7,736 nt of DNA, from positions 1 to 7,736 of the forward strand of contig CAMYUO010000072.1 in the NCBI GenBank assembly GCA_947302065.1. The letters are read 5' to 3'. The notes under the pieces are model-generated. The model was not told where the DNA came from and made no database searches. It was given only the letters and a program-made list of their open reading frames with translations. The DNA comes from an uncultured Clostridia bacterium. GTDB lineage: Bacteria > Bacillota > Clostridia > Oscillospirales > Ruminococcaceae. Shown in pieces: positions 7,154 to 7,736 of this stretch. The position numbers and the translations under genes are program-made. Within the stretch, counting starts at the first letter, position 1; the number at the start of each line of letters is the position of its first letter.

Positions 7154-7181
7154 ACTGCGCACGCACAAGGACGTGCGCAGT
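7154..7181 (-). terminator. Perfect inverted repeat between plsX and rnc (weak terminator, attenuator or processing hairpin)
   Basis: On the minus strand ACTGCGCACG and CGTGCGCAGT form a perfect 10-base-pair, GC-rich stem with the 8-base loop TCCTTGTG. The stem begins 9 bases after the plsX stop codon. A rho-independent terminator should be followed by a run of T; here the sequence is only TTAATAAGGGAG and leads directly into the rnc ribosome binding site. It is therefore at best a leaky terminator. Protection of the plsX mRNA 3' end, or control of rnc translation, are equally possible. The stem itself is certain from the sequence; its role is inferred. Confidence 0.5.
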
Positions 7182-7190
7182 GATGTATTC

Positions 7191-7736
7191 TTAGCCCTCT
7201 GCTTCTTCCTGCTTTATCTGAGAAAGAGCCTGAGTCATTGTGTCGATGACTTTTGTTTCGGTGAACAGTTTCGCCTGTCTGATAGCATTATAGAATGCCT
7301 TTGCATCAGAGCTTCCATGAGCTTTGATAACTGGCTTTGCCGTGCCAAGCAGAGGTGCTCCGCCGTACTCGGAATAATCGACTTTCTTCTTGAAGTCCTT
7401 GATATTTTTCATTACCATTGCAGCGGCAAGCTTAGTCTTCAAATTCTTCTTGAATATGCCCTTTAGCTCGTTGGAGAAGAATTTGCCCATACCCTCATAG
7501 AGCTTGAGCATCAGATTACCGCTGAATCCGTCGGCAACGCAAACATCACAGTCACCAAGAGGAAGCTGTCTTGCTTCGATATTGCCCACAAAGTTTATAG
7601 GAGCAGTTTCAAGCAGCTTGTATGCAGCCTTATCAAGATCTCTGCCCTTAGACTCCTCAGCGCCGATGTTTGCAAGCGCAACACGAGGCTTGTCAACGTT
7701 CATTATCTTCTGCATATATGCAGAGCCCATAACGCC
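7191..7736 (-). CDS. plsX: Phosphate acyltransferase PlsX, C-terminal part (5' end beyond window)
   Basis: The 181 visible residues are the C-terminal half of a protein of usually about 330 residues. PlsX converts acyl-ACP and phosphate to acyl-phosphate, the acyl donor used by PlsY in the first step of phospholipid synthesis; it is a peripheral membrane enzyme. Recognisable family blocks, numbered from the first visible codon, are PRVALANIGAEESKG at about 17-31, FVGNIEARQLPLGD at about 49-62, VADGFSGN at about 67-74, YGGAPLLG at 124-131 and VIKAHGSS at 136-143. The reading frame is open to the window edge, and the Met at 7728-7730 is internal: it belongs to the conserved VMGSxY block. The last residues are a short Gln/Glu-rich tail before TAA. 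acpP, the usual next gene and the source of its acyl-carrier partner, is not present downstream. Confidence 0.96.
   Translation of the reverse strand, partial: GVMGSAYMQKIMNVDKPRVALANIGAEESKGRDLDKAAYKLLETAPINFVGNIEARQLPLGDCDVCVADGFSGNLMLKLYEGMGKFFSNELKGIFKKNLKTKLAAAMVMKNIKDFKKKVDYSEYGGAPLLGTAKPVIKAHGSSDAKAFYNAIRQAKLFTETKVIDTMTQALSQIKQEEAEG

Noticed and set aside
7728..7730. This Met as the true plsX start
   Set aside because: The frame is open further upstream, and the sequence around it is the conserved internal VMGSxY block; a start here would lose half the enzyme.
1..7736. CRISPR arrays, tRNAs, insertion sequences, phage genes, toxin-antitoxin or defence genes
   Set aside because: No repeat-spacer pattern, transposase, integrase, terminal repeats or tRNA-like cloverleaf was seen; the window is almost entirely conserved housekeeping coding sequence with gaps of 57 bases or less.

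Overview
This window is a single-strand, densely packed chromosomal housekeeping cluster. Every gene reads on the minus strand, so transcription runs from the right end (7736) to the left end (1). The gene content and protein sequences fit a low-to-moderate GC Clostridia-type Firmicute. The Smc and radical SAM sequences resemble those of the Ruminococcus/Oscillospiraceae group as I remember them. This is an inference from family resemblance, not a computed placement.

Layout in transcription order: plsX (3' part only, phospholipid precursor synthesis); a 57-base gap with a perfect GC-rich hairpin just before the next ribosome binding site; rnc (RNase III, TTG start); a radical SAM protein of the Elp3-like type without an acetyltransferase domain (function unknown); smc (chromosome condensation ATPase); ftsY (signal recognition particle receptor); an RdgB/HAM1-type dITP/XTP pyrophosphatase; a YhbY/CRS1-YhbY ribosome-assembly RNA-binding protein; and the first 22 codons of nadD (NAD synthesis). 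From rnc onward, the genes overlap or are separated by 14 bases or fewer. Ribosome binding sites commonly lie on or next to the stop codon of the gene before, so they very probably form one co-transcribed, translationally coupled operon.

The genes do not form one pathway. They combine the widespread plsX-rnc-smc-ftsY core (lipid precursor, RNA processing, chromosome segregation, membrane protein targeting) with a nucleotide-cleanup/ribosome-assembly/NAD module (rdgB-yhbY-nadD) that in Bacillus subtilis lies at other loci. The acpP gene often found between plsX and rnc is absent.

I saw no mobile element, CRISPR array, tRNA or rRNA, prophage or broken gene, and no stretch above 300 bases without a gene. 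I found no convincing new system. The items most worth a second look are the uncharacterised radical SAM protein embedded by overlaps between rnc and smc, and the hairpin in front of rnc, whose loop is complementary to the rnc Shine-Dalgarno.
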